Source: Caballeronia glebae (lineage in GTDB: Bacteria; Pseudomonadota; Gammaproteobacteria; Burkholderiales; Burkholderiaceae). Taken from it: a stretch of 64,000 bases of DNA. Position 1 is the stretch's first letter; each line of letters begins with the position of its first letter. Location of the stretch: NCBI RefSeq assembly GCF_001545035.1, contig NZ_FCOJ02000002.1, forward strand, positions 62,001 to 126,000, written 5' to 3'. The notes beneath the pieces were generated by a model. That model saw nothing but the letters and a program-made list of their open reading frames with translations, was not told the DNA's origin and did no database searches. Both the position numbers and the translations under genes were made by a program. Shown here piece after piece: positions 46,806-54,622 of the stretch.

Positions 46806-48032
46806 TCAACCGTACAGCAGATGCTCCAGCAACTGGATCCAGTGCGTGACGGGCGTCGACGTGCCGCTTTGCAGATGCGCGATGCAGCCGACATTCGCCG
46901 ACACGATCATCTGCGGTTCCAGCTTCTCCAGCCGGTCGAGCTTCTGATTGCGCAGCGTGTACGAGAGCTTCGGCTGCAGCACCGAGTAGGTGCCCGCCGA
47001 TCCGCAGCACAGATGGCTGTCCGCGGGCAGGCGCACTTCCAGTCCGAGCGCGGTCAGGAGATGCTCGACGCGCCCGCGAATCTGCTGCCCGTGCTGCAAC
47101 GTGCAAGGCGGATGAAACGCGACGGTATGCACGCCGCGCCGCCGCGAGAGCGCGACGAGTTCCTCTTCGTACATCGGCAGGATTTCGGCGAGATCGCGCG
47201 TCAGATCGACGATCTTTTGCGCCTTTTGCGAGTACGCCGGATCGTTGCGCAGCAGATGCGCGTATTCCTTCACGGTCGCGCCGCAACCCGACGCATTCAT
47301 CACGATCGCCTCGACGCCGCTTTCCACATACGGCCACCATGCGTCGATGTTGTTGCGCACGTCGTCGAGCGCGTCGTCGTTGTAGCCGAGGTGCAGGCGG
47401 ATCGCGCCGCAGCAGCCCGCGCCCGGCGCCGTGACGATCTCGATGCCGAGCGCGTCGAACACGCGCGCGGTCGCCGTGTTGACATTGGGCATCATCGCCG
47501 GCTGGACGCAGCCCGCGAGCATCAGCATCTTGCGTTCGTGCTTGTTCGTGGGCGCGGCGAGCGGCCGTTCGGCGAGAGGAATTTTCGCGCGCAGCTTGCG
47601 CGGCAGGATGCCGCGAAACTGCTGGCCGAGCTTCATCGCGGGTGTGAAGAGCGTGCTGTTCGGCAGGAAGCTCGCGAGCAGGCGCCGTTGCAGACGCTGA
47701 CGCATCGGCCGCTCCACCTTCTCTTCGACGACCTTGCGCCCGATCTCGACGAGACGCCCGTACTGCACGCCCGACGGGCACGTGCTTTCGCAATTGCGGC
47801 AGGTGAGGCAGCGGTCCAGATGCAGTTGCGTGCTGCGCGAAACCGGCGCGCCTTCGAACATCTGCTTCATCAGATAGATGCGTCCGCGCGGCCCGTCGAG
47901 CTCATCGCCGAGCAACTGATACGTCGGGCAGGTCGCCGTGCAGAAGCCGCAGTGCACGCACTTGCGCAGAATGGCGTCGGCTTCGTCGCCATCGGCTGTG
48001 CCGCGGATGAAATCGGCGAGATTGGTTTGCAT
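46806..48032 (-). CDS. glcF: Glycolate oxidase iron-sulfur subunit
   Basis: 408 residues. Two 4Fe-4S motifs lie near the N-terminus: CVHCGFCTATCP at about 25-36 and CLTCRNCESTCP at about 74-85. Two CCG-type domains follow (LAGCVQP...GCCGAIRLHLG and PPCTLQHG...HLCCGSAGTYS). It passes electrons from the GlcD/GlcE flavin to the membrane quinone pool. The start is 8 bases after glcE, so the two are co-translated. Confidence 0.96.
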   Translation of the reverse strand: MQTNLADFIRGTADGDEADAILRKCVHCGFCTATCPTYQLLGDELDGPRGRIYLMKQMFEGAPVSRSTQLHLDRCLTCRNCESTCPSGVQYGRLVEIGRKVVEEKVERPMRQRLQRRLLASFLPNSTLFTPAMKLGQQFRGILPRKLRAKIPLAERPLAAPTNKHERKMLMLAGCVQPAMMPNVNTATARVFDALGIEIVTAPGAGCCGAIRLHLGYNDDALDDVRNNIDAWWPYVESGVEAIVMNASGCGATVKEYAHLLRNDPAYSQKAQKIVDLTRDLAEILPMYEEELVALSRRRGVHTVAFHPPCTLQHGQQIRGRVEHLLTALGLEVRLPADSHLCCGSAGTYSVLQPKLSYTLRNQKLDRLEKLEPQMIVSANVGCIAHLQSGTSTPVTHWIQLLEHLLYG

Positions 48033-48040
48033 CGATGCGC

Positions 48041-49129
48041 CTAGAAGTCGGGATACAAACGCGCGCGGTTGAAGATGCGCGCCGGATCAAATGCGGTTTT
48101 CAAGCCGCGATGAATCTTCATGAGCGGCGCGGGCAGCGGCGTGAACACGCCGGCATTGCGATCGTAGGCGGAGCCGGCGCGGAAAATCGTCGCGTGGCCG
48201 CCCGCCTGTTTCGCGCTGATGCGCACGGTTTGCGGATCGGTGTCGGTGATCCACCAGCGTTGCGCGCCGCCCCATTCCATCAGTTGCGCGCCCGGCAGAT
48301 GCAGCGGCTCGGCGATCGACGGCAACGCGAGCCGCCACAGCGCCGAACGCGGCTCGATGACCGCGAAGAACGGGTCGGTCTGCTCGCGCATGCCGATCCA
48401 GAACCGATCCGCTTCGACCGCATCGACGACTTCGCCGCCGAGCGTGTTGCGCGCGGTTTTGACGGCGGCTTCGGCGCCCGCGAGACGCAACGCGAGCGTG
48501 CCGTCGCGCCACGCGCTGCCGCAGATCGGCAAGGGATGGCCGCCCCACTCGTTGAGCTTGCGCACGCCGTCGGTGGCGTGCATGTCGAATTTCAGCGTGG
48601 CTTCGGCGACGGGGCGCGGCAGCACCTTGATCGACAGTTCGAGAATCAGCCCGAGCGTGCCGAGCGATCCGGCGAGCAGGCGCGACACGTCATAGCCCGC
48701 GACGTTCTTCACCACTTGCCCGCCGAAATGCAGCACTTGGCCGTGCCCGTTCATGACGACCGCGCCGAGCACGAAATCGCGCGGCGCGCCGGTCCAGGCG
48801 CGGCGTGGGCCGGCGAGCCCCGCGGCAATGCAGCCGCCGAGCGTCGCGTTGCGCCCGAAGTGCGGCGGCTCGAACGGCAGCATCTGGTTGTGCTCTCTCA
48901 ACGCCGCTTCGATTTCGGCGAGCGGCGTGCCGCTTCGCGCGGTAATGACGAGCTCGGCCGGATCGTAGGCGATGATGCCGCGATACGCGCGCGTGTCGAG
49001 GATCTCTCCCTGGAGCGTCTGACCGTACCAGTCCTTGGTGCCGCCGCCGCGAATCCGCAGCAGCGCGCCGGTTTCGGTGGCCCGGGCGATCCTCTCCGAC
49101 CAGCCGGCGACGATGTCGTCCTGTTCCAT
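48041..49129 (-). CDS. glcE: Glycolate oxidase FAD-binding subunit
   Basis: 362 residues. A PCMH-type FAD domain spans about 1-180: GALLRIRGGGTKDWYG, GTPLAEIEAALREHNQMLPFEPP and GRNATLGGCIAAGLAGPRR. GQVVKNVAGYDVSRLLAGSLGTLG matches the second FAD contact. GlcE partners GlcD in oxidising glycolate to glyoxylate. glcD lies 145 bases upstream and glcF 8 bases downstream. Confidence 0.95.
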   Translation of the reverse strand: MEQDDIVAGWSERIARATETGALLRIRGGGTKDWYGQTLQGEILDTRAYRGIIAYDPAELVITARSGTPLAEIEAALREHNQMLPFEPPHFGRNATLGGCIAAGLAGPRRAWTGAPRDFVLGAVVMNGHGQVLHFGGQVVKNVAGYDVSRLLAGSLGTLGLILELSIKVLPRPVAEATLKFDMHATDGVRKLNEWGGHPLPICGSAWRDGTLALRLAGAEAAVKTARNTLGGEVVDAVEADRFWIGMREQTDPFFAVIEPRSALWRLALPSIAEPLHLPGAQLMEWGGAQRWWITDTDPQTVRISAKQAGGHATIFRAGSAYDRNAGVFTPLPAPLMKIHRGLKTAFDPARIFNRARLYPDF

Positions 49130-49274
49130 GGATGTTCCGCTTGTTCGTCGATTTCGGTATTCGACTTCTGTCTTCAGCTTTCTGTCGGCTGTCCGGTCGA
49201 TTGTACCGGCCGCTTAACGCCGTCGCACTCGGAGAAACATGGATAGCGGAACGCGCGCCGCGCCTCGTCGGACT

Positions 49275-50819
49275 TCAGAAGCGCGGCAATTCGGGATGCG
49301 GCAGCAGCCCGCCGCGCACGTGCATCTTGCCGTACTCGGCGCAACGCGCGCGCGTCGGAATGCCCTTGTCGGGATTGAGCAGACCCGGCGGATCGAACGC
49401 GCGCTTCACGGCGAAGAACGCGTCGCGCTCTTCCGGCGAAAACTGCACGCACATCGAATTGATCTTCTCGATGCCCACGCCATGCTCGCCCGTCACCGTG
49501 CCGCCCAGTTCCACGCACGCCTCCAGAATGTCGCAGCCGAACGCCTCGGCGCGATGCCATTCGTCGAGATCGTTGCCGTTGAAAAGAATCAGCGGATGCA
49601 TGTTGCCGTCGCCGGCATGGAACACGTTGATGCAGCGCAGCGCGTACTTCTTCTCCATCTCCTCGATGCGCCTGAGCAGCGGCCCGATCGCGCGGCGCGG
49701 CACGGTGCCGTCCATGCAGTAATAGTCCGGCGAGATGCGGCCCGCCGCCGGAAACGCGTTCTTGCGGCCCGACCAGAACTTCAGGCGCTCGGTTTCGGAC
49801 CGTGAAATCTGGATGCGCGACGCGCCGTGTTCGCGCAGCACGGCCGTCATGCGGACGACTTCCTCGGCGACTTCATCGTGCGTGCCGTCGGATTCGCACA
49901 GCAGGATCGCGGCGGCGTCGAGGTCGTAGCCCGCGTTGACGAATTCCTCGACGGCGCGCGTCGCGGGCTTGTCCATCATTTCCAGACCGGCCGGGATGAT
50001 GCCCGCAGCGATGATCGCGGCGACCGCGTCGCCGCCTTTCACGACATCGTCGAAGCTCGCCATGATGACTTGCGCCGTCTGCGGCTTCGGGATCAACTTG
50101 ACTGTGATCTCGGTGACGATCGCGAACATGCCTTCGCTGCCGATCATCACCGCGAGCAGATCGAGGCCGGGCGCGTCGGGACCGAGCGAGCCGAATTCGA
50201 CGATATCGCCTTCCATCGTCACCGCGCGCACGCGCAGGACGTTGTGAACCGTGAGCCCGTATTTCAGGCAGTGCACGCCGCCGGAGTTTTCGGAGACGTT
50301 GCCGCCGATCGTGCACGCGATCTGCGACGACGGATCGGGCGCGTAGTACAGGCCATAAGGCGCGGCGGCTTCCGAAATGGCGAGGTTACGGACGCCGGGC
50401 TGCACGGTCGCGGTGCGCGCGTAGGGATCGACTTCGATGATCTTCCGAAAGCGCGCAAGCGACAGCACGATACCGTGGCGAATCGGCATCGCGCCGCCGG
50501 ACAGACCGGTGCCCGCGCCGCGCGGAACGATTGGAACGGCAAGACGCGCGCAGATCTGCACGACGCGCTGCACCTGCGCTTCGGTTTCCGGCAACGCGAC
50601 GGCAAGCGGCAGACGCCGATACGCGGCGAGGCCGTCGCATTCGTATGCGGCGGTGTCTTCCTCGCGAAAGAGCAGACAGTGCGTCGGCAGCACGGCCATC
50701 AACGCCTGCACGACTTCGCGCTGACGCGCCGCGAGTTGATCCTCGGTCAGCGCGGGTGCGTCCTCGTGCGGCAGGTTGGGCGACAACTGCTCGGGCTTGA
50801 GCTCGTCGGGTGCGTTCAC
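49275..50819 (-). CDS. glcD: Glycolate oxidase catalytic subunit
   Basis: 514 residues from a GTG at 50819, preceded by AAAGGAGGAGAC. A longer frame to 50864 would contain that ribosome site and is rejected. The FAD domain has VPRGAGTGLSGGA at about 98-110 and TIGGNVSENSGGVHCLKYG at about 171-189. The C-terminal FAD-oxidase domain has NVFHAGDGNMHPL and TGEHGVGIEK. It oxidises glycolate, a product of phosphoglycolate salvage. It sits between a related FAD oxidase and glcE. Confidence 0.96.
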   Translation of the reverse strand: MNAPDELKPEQLSPNLPHEDAPALTEDQLAARQREVVQALMAVLPTHCLLFREEDTAAYECDGLAAYRRLPLAVALPETEAQVQRVVQICARLAVPIVPRGAGTGLSGGAMPIRHGIVLSLARFRKIIEVDPYARTATVQPGVRNLAISEAAAPYGLYYAPDPSSQIACTIGGNVSENSGGVHCLKYGLTVHNVLRVRAVTMEGDIVEFGSLGPDAPGLDLLAVMIGSEGMFAIVTEITVKLIPKPQTAQVIMASFDDVVKGGDAVAAIIAAGIIPAGLEMMDKPATRAVEEFVNAGYDLDAAAILLCESDGTHDEVAEEVVRMTAVLREHGASRIQISRSETERLKFWSGRKNAFPAAGRISPDYYCMDGTVPRRAIGPLLRRIEEMEKKYALRCINVFHAGDGNMHPLILFNGNDLDEWHRAEAFGCDILEACVELGGTVTGEHGVGIEKINSMCVQFSPEERDAFFAVKRAFDPPGLLNPDKGIPTRARCAEYGKMHVRGGLLPHPELPRF

Positions 50820-50886
50820 GTCTCCTCCTTTTTCGATCACTGCGGTCGGCGCCGCCTGTCTCATGCGTGCATCTTGCGCGACTTCG

Positions 50887-52305
50887 TCAGCCTTCGAAAG
50901 TGAAGATTTTCCCCGGGTTCATCAGGTTCTTCGGATCGAGCGCCTGCTTGATCGCGCGCATCGCGCCAACGGCGTCCTCGCCGTGTTCGTCGATCAGAAA
51001 GCCCATCTTGTGCAGGCCGACGCCGTGTTCGCCGGTGCAGGTGCCGCCCATCTTCAGCGCGCGTCCGACGATGAGCCGATTGATCCGCTCCGCCTCTTCC
51101 AGCTCTTCGGGCTTGGCCGGATCGAGCAGCATCGCGACGTGGAAATTGCCGTCGCCGACGTGACCGACGATCGGGCTCGGCAAGTACGAGCTTTGCAGGT
51201 CTTTCTCCGTTTCCTCGACGCATTCGGCGAGGCGCGAAATCGGCACGCAGACGTCGGTCGTGACGGCGCGGCAGCCGGGCTTCAGTTGCAGCATCGCGAA
51301 ATAGGCGGAGTGGCGCGCGTTCCAGAGACGGTTGCGGTCTTCGGGGCGCGTCGCCCATTCGAAATCTTCGCCTTTGTTCTCCGCGACGATGTCCTGCACG
51401 GTCTGCGCCTGTTCCTTGACGCCGGATTCGGTGCCGTGGAATTCGAAGAACAGCATCGGCGACTCGCGCAACGTCAGGTTCGAGTGACGGTTGATGGCGC
51501 GCACGGCGAGCTTGTCGACGAATTCGACGCGCGCGATCGGCACGCCCATCTGAATCGTCTCGATGACGGCGCGCACGGCGTCGCCCATCGACGGAAACGC
51601 GCATACGGCCGCCGAGATCGCTTCGGGTTGCGGATAGAGGCGCACCGTGATTTCGGTGATGACGCCGAGCGTGCCTTCCGAGCCGACGAAAAGGCGCGTG
51701 AGGTCGTAGCCCGCCGCCGATTTGCGGGCGCGCGTGCCGGTCTTGATGATGCGGCCATCGGCGAGCACGACGGTGAGCGCGAGGACGTTCTCGCGCATCG
51801 AGCCGTAGCGCACGGCGTTGGTGCCGGAGGCGCGCGTCGCGGACATGCCGCCGATGCTCGCGTCCGCGCCCGGGTCGATGGGGAAGAAGAGGCCGGTGTC
51901 TTTCAGCGCTTCGTTGAGCTGCTTGCGGGAGATGCCGGGTTGCACCGTGACCGTAAGGTCTTCGGCGTTGATCGAGACGACCTGGTTCATCTCCGACAAG
52001 TCGATGGAAACGCCGCCTTGCACGGCCAGCAGATGTCCTTCGAGCGACGAGCCGTTGCCGTAGGGGATGATCGCGACGTCGTGTTCGGCGCAGAGTTTGA
52101 CGATGGCTTGCACTTCGTCGGTGTTGCGCGCGAAGACCACGGCGTCGGGGAGTTGCGGATCGAACGGAGATTCGTCGCGGCCGTGGTGCTCTCTGACTGC
52201 TTGCGCCGTCGAGACGCGGTCGGCGAATTTCTGCTTCAGGGCGTCGAGAAGCGCGGCGGGGAAGGGGCGTTTCTGAAGCGCCTGATGTTCGTTGGGGTGA
52301 TTCAC
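50887..52305 (-). CDS. FAD-binding oxidase, D-lactate dehydrogenase (cytochrome) type
   Basis: 472 residues from a GTG at 52305 with GGAG eight bases upstream; the open frame continues 49 codons further without a ribosome site. PCMH FAD motifs include IIPYGNGSSLEGHLL and ADASIGGMSATRASGTNAVRYG. The C-terminal domain has VGHVGDGNFHVAML and GTCTGEHGVGLHKMGFL. It is homologous to GlcD but belongs to the DLD/D2HGDH branch and is shorter. D-lactate or another D-2-hydroxy acid is the probable substrate. It is first in the glc run, 67 bases before glcD. Confidence 0.88.
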   Translation of the reverse strand: MNHPNEHQALQKRPFPAALLDALKQKFADRVSTAQAVREHHGRDESPFDPQLPDAVVFARNTDEVQAIVKLCAEHDVAIIPYGNGSSLEGHLLAVQGGVSIDLSEMNQVVSINAEDLTVTVQPGISRKQLNEALKDTGLFFPIDPGADASIGGMSATRASGTNAVRYGSMRENVLALTVVLADGRIIKTGTRARKSAAGYDLTRLFVGSEGTLGVITEITVRLYPQPEAISAAVCAFPSMGDAVRAVIETIQMGVPIARVEFVDKLAVRAINRHSNLTLRESPMLFFEFHGTESGVKEQAQTVQDIVAENKGEDFEWATRPEDRNRLWNARHSAYFAMLQLKPGCRAVTTDVCVPISRLAECVEETEKDLQSSYLPSPIVGHVGDGNFHVAMLLDPAKPEELEEAERINRLIVGRALKMGGTCTGEHGVGLHKMGFLIDEHGEDAVGAMRAIKQALDPKNLMNPGKIFTFEG

Positions 52306-52511
52306 GTGCGTGTCTCCGGGCGGTGCGGCTTTGTGTTTCTCGGCTTTCGCGCTTGGTATGGGCGTTGCGGATTTCGCGTGATGCTTTCGGCTTGAAGCGT
52401 TTTCTGCTGTTTCGCCGTTTTGCGATTGGCGCGAAAGCCGCACGGTGTTCATCTCATTTTACGCCGTCGGGACGCAGGCCGGCGGGCAGGATTAGGGCGC
52501 GGGCGCGTGCC

Positions 52512-52517
52512 TATAAT
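52512..52517 (+). promoter_or_regulatory. -10 box of the cobalamin adenosyltransferase gene
   Basis: A perfect TATAAT, 38 bases before the ATG. No clear -35 is seen at 17 bases. No cobalamin riboswitch is apparent in the 249-base gap. Confidence 0.5.
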
Positions 52518-52554
52518 GGGCCGGGGTTTTTGTCCGCTTATCAGGGAGTCAGCG

Positions 52555-53115
52555 ATGGGTCACCGCTTGAGCAAGATCGCCACGCGTACCGGCGATGATG
52601 GAACGACAGGACTGGGCGATGGCAGCCGCGTATCGAAGGACGATGCGCGCATCGCCGCAATCGGAGATGTGGATGAGTTGAATTCGACGATCGGCGTGCT
52701 GCTTTGCGAGCCGATGCCTTCTGACGTGCGGGATGCGCTGACGCAGATTCAGAATGATTTGTTCGATCTTGGCGGCGAGTTATCGATTCCCGGGCATTCG
52801 ATGATTCAGGAGTCGCATCTCGCTCAGTTGGATGCTTGGCTGGAAGAGTACAACTCGACGCTGCCGCCGCTTAAAGAGTTTATTTTGCCGGGTGGCTCCA
52901 GGGCGGCGGCGCTGGGCCATGTGGCAAGGACGATTTGCCGAAGAGCGGAAAGGGCGATTGTGTCGTTGGGGCGTGTGGAGACGACCGGCGTTAATGAGGC
53001 GCCGCGGAGATATGTGAATCGTCTTTCGGATTTGTTGTTCGTTTTTTCGAGAGTGCTCAATCGGGCCGATGGCGGAACGGATGTCTTATGGAATCACCAA
53101 AAGAATCCGACTTAG
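52555..53115 (+). CDS. Cob(I)yrinic acid a,c-diamide / ATP:cob(I)alamin adenosyltransferase, PduO type
   Basis: 186 residues from ATG 52555, with GGGAG six bases before it. The N-terminal ATP loop is KIATRTGDDGTTGLGDGSRVSKD at about 6-28. DVDELNSTIG follows, and the corrinoid-pocket helix RRYVNRLSDLLFVFSRVLN is near the C-terminus. It transfers adenosyl to cob(I)alamin, yielding coenzyme B12. It is a single gene with no cobalamin partner nearby, convergent with aroG. Confidence 0.93.
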   Translation: MGHRLSKIATRTGDDGTTGLGDGSRVSKDDARIAAIGDVDELNSTIGVLLCEPMPSDVRDALTQIQNDLFDLGGELSIPGHSMIQESHLAQLDAWLEEYNSTLPPLKEFILPGGSRAAALGHVARTICRRAERAIVSLGRVETTGVNEAPRRYVNRLSDLLFVFSRVLNRADGGTDVLWNHQKNPT

Positions 53116-53157
53116 CCAGCGATTTCCAGGACATTCTCAAGAAGAGGTCAGTCCCGG

Positions 53158-53206
53158 ACACCCGATCGATGAGCTGCTGTTTGGCAGCCGCTCATCGATC
53201 GCGTGT
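53158..53206. terminator. Long near-perfect hairpin between convergent genes
   Basis: Arms of 22 bases (ACAC, CGATCGATGAGC, GCTG against their complements) pair with only two mismatches around TTTGG. It abuts the aroG stop codon. There is no long T run on either strand, so a shared terminator is likely but not certain. Confidence 0.6.
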
Positions 53207-54280
53207 TTAATTGCCGCCGCCTCTCGCAACGCGCCGCTGCTTAACCGAGTCGGCCAGTCCTTCCAAAACCTTCACGCTTTCATCCCACCCGATACAGGCA
53301 TCGGTAATGCTCTGGCCGTATGTCAATTCGCATCCGTCCTTCAAATCCTGCCGCCCCGCGACAAGATGCGATTCAACCATCACACCGACGATTCGCTCAT
53401 CGCCGGAAGCGAGTTGGCGCCCAATATCCGCGCAAACCGGAATCTGATTCTCATGTTTCTTCGAGCTATTCGCGTGGCTCGCATCGATCATCAGACGTGC
53501 GGCGAGGCCGGCTTTCCCGATATCGCTACAAGCGGCATCCACACTCGCGGCATCGTAATTCGGCGTTTTGCCGCCGCGCAGAATGATGTGGCAATCCTCA
53601 TTACCGGCGGTGGAAACAATCGCCGAATGGCCGCCTTTGGTCACAGACAGAAAATGATGCGGTTGCGAAGCTGCCTTGATCGCATCGACGGCGATCTTGA
53701 CGTTGCCGTCAGTGCCGTTCTTGAACCCGACCGGGCACGACAATCCAGACGCCAACTCACGATGCACCTGTGATTCGGTAGTCCGCGCCCCAATCGCGCC
53801 CCACGAAATCAGATCGGCAATGTACTGCGGACTGATCATATCGAGGTATTCGGTCCCAGCCGGAAGCCCAAGCTCATTGATATGCATGAGCAACTCCCGC
53901 GCTTTCCTCAAGCCATCGTTGATCTTGAAGCTGTTATCCATATACGGATCATTGATGAGCCCCTTCCATCCAACGGTCGTGCGCGGCTTTTCGAAGTACA
54001 CGCGCATCACGATTTCCAGTTCGCCGGCAAAGCGACGACGCTGCTCGATCAGCCGTTCGGCGTATTCGAGCGCCGCCTTCGGATCATGAATCGAGCATGG
54101 TCCGACGATTACGATCAGCCGGTCATCCATCCCATGAAGAATGCGATGCATCGACTGCCGTGCGTTATAGATCAGCTCCGAAACCTGCTCGGCGCACGGG
54201 AATTCGCGGATCAGATGCGCGGGCGGGGTGAGTTCTTTCAGTTCACGGATACGAACGTCATCGGTATTGTGCGGGGGCAT
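53207..54280 (-). CDS. aroG: 3-deoxy-7-phosphoheptulonate (DAHP) synthase
   Basis: 357 residues from ATG 54280, with GGAGA seven bases upstream. This is the type I enzyme: VGPCSIHDPKAALEYA at about 59-74, GLINDPYMDNSFKINDGLRKAR near 105-126, GFKNGTDG at about 185-192 and DASHANSSKKHENQ at about 263-276. It condenses PEP and erythrose-4-phosphate, the first step of the shikimate pathway to Phe, Tyr and Trp. A complete attenuator with an aromatic leader peptide lies directly upstream (54322-54530). tldD precedes it on the same strand. Allosteric specificity (Phe, Tyr or Trp) cannot be read safely from the sequence. Confidence 0.97.
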   Translation of the reverse strand: MPPHNTDDVRIRELKELTPPAHLIREFPCAEQVSELIYNARQSMHRILHGMDDRLIVIVGPCSIHDPKAALEYAERLIEQRRRFAGELEIVMRVYFEKPRTTVGWKGLINDPYMDNSFKINDGLRKARELLMHINELGLPAGTEYLDMISPQYIADLISWGAIGARTTESQVHRELASGLSCPVGFKNGTDGNVKIAVDAIKAASQPHHFLSVTKGGHSAIVSTAGNEDCHIILRGGKTPNYDAASVDAACSDIGKAGLAARLMIDASHANSSKKHENQIPVCADIGRQLASGDERIVGVMVESHLVAGRQDLKDGCELTYGQSITDACIGWDESVKVLEGLADSVKQRRVARGGGN

Positions 54281-54321
54281 GTCGGTTCTCCACTGCAGCG
54301 TTCTAATCAAACTATGAGACG

Positions 54322-54348
54322 AAAAAAAACCGCCAGACTCGCTGGCGG
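54322..54348 (-). terminator. Attenuator terminator (3:4 hairpin) of aroG
   Basis: On the minus strand CCGCCAG (54348-54342) pairs with CTGGCGG (54336-54330) around CGAGT, followed by eight U (54329-54322). It stands 42 bases before the aroG ATG, inside the leader transcript, and its 5' arm is also complementary to an upstream leader segment at 54400-54408. Confidence 0.92.
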
Positions 54349-54370
54349 TTTTTTCGGGAATTCGGTCTGT

Positions 54371-54451
54371 TCAACCTGTGTACGACTTACCCTCTCGATC
54401 CGCCAGCGGCCTGAGATGCCAAAAGAAATAAAAATAAAACTTGGCGGACAT
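54371..54451 (-). CDS. Aromatic leader peptide of the aroG attenuator
   Basis: 26 codons: MSAKFYFYFFWHLR then PLADREGKSYTG, ending in TGA at 54371. Codons 5-11 are Phe-Tyr-Phe-Tyr-Phe-Phe-Trp, seven aromatic residues in a row. Segment 1 (TCCGCCA, codons 2-4, 54442-54448) pairs with segment 2 (TGGCGGA, 54399-54405). Segment 2 extended (CGCTGGCGG, 54400-54408) also pairs perfectly with segment 3 (54340-54348), the 5' arm of the terminator. A ribosome stalled on the aromatic codons would mask segment 1, free 2 to pair with 3, and allow aroG to be read. The ribosome site is weak. The mechanism follows the known trp/phe model; its use here is inferred. Confidence 0.88.
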   Translation of the reverse strand: MSAKFYFYFFWHLRPLADREGKSYTG

Positions 54452-54500
54452 GATGGATCGAAAAGTAACCGAACGTCGGTCGAAAAAAGTTTTGACTGCT

Positions 54501-54530
54501 TTTATAACCTCAAACATGCAGCGCTGACAA
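54501..54530 (-). promoter_or_regulatory. Promoter of the aroG leader
   Basis: On the minus strand TTGTCA (54530-54525) and TATAAA (54506-54501) are separated by 18 bases. Transcription would begin about 43 bases before the leader-peptide ATG. Confidence 0.65.
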
Positions 54531-54622
54531 GCCTGCACCCGCAAAAACGCGGACAATCCGCATCGGAAGAAACGAGGATGCACCTTCCACGCCCTCGCGA
54601 TGCGGAAATCCCGCATGAAGAA

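Noticed and set aside
52306..52554. A cobalamin riboswitch before the adenosyltransferase gene
   Set aside because: No B12-box-like sequence or suitable fold is visible; only a -10 box and a ribosome site can be supported.
54371..54616. An 81-codon minus-strand ORF covering the aroG leader
   Set aside because: The promoter lies inside it, so only the last 26 codons can be translated from the leader transcript; these are kept as the leader peptide.
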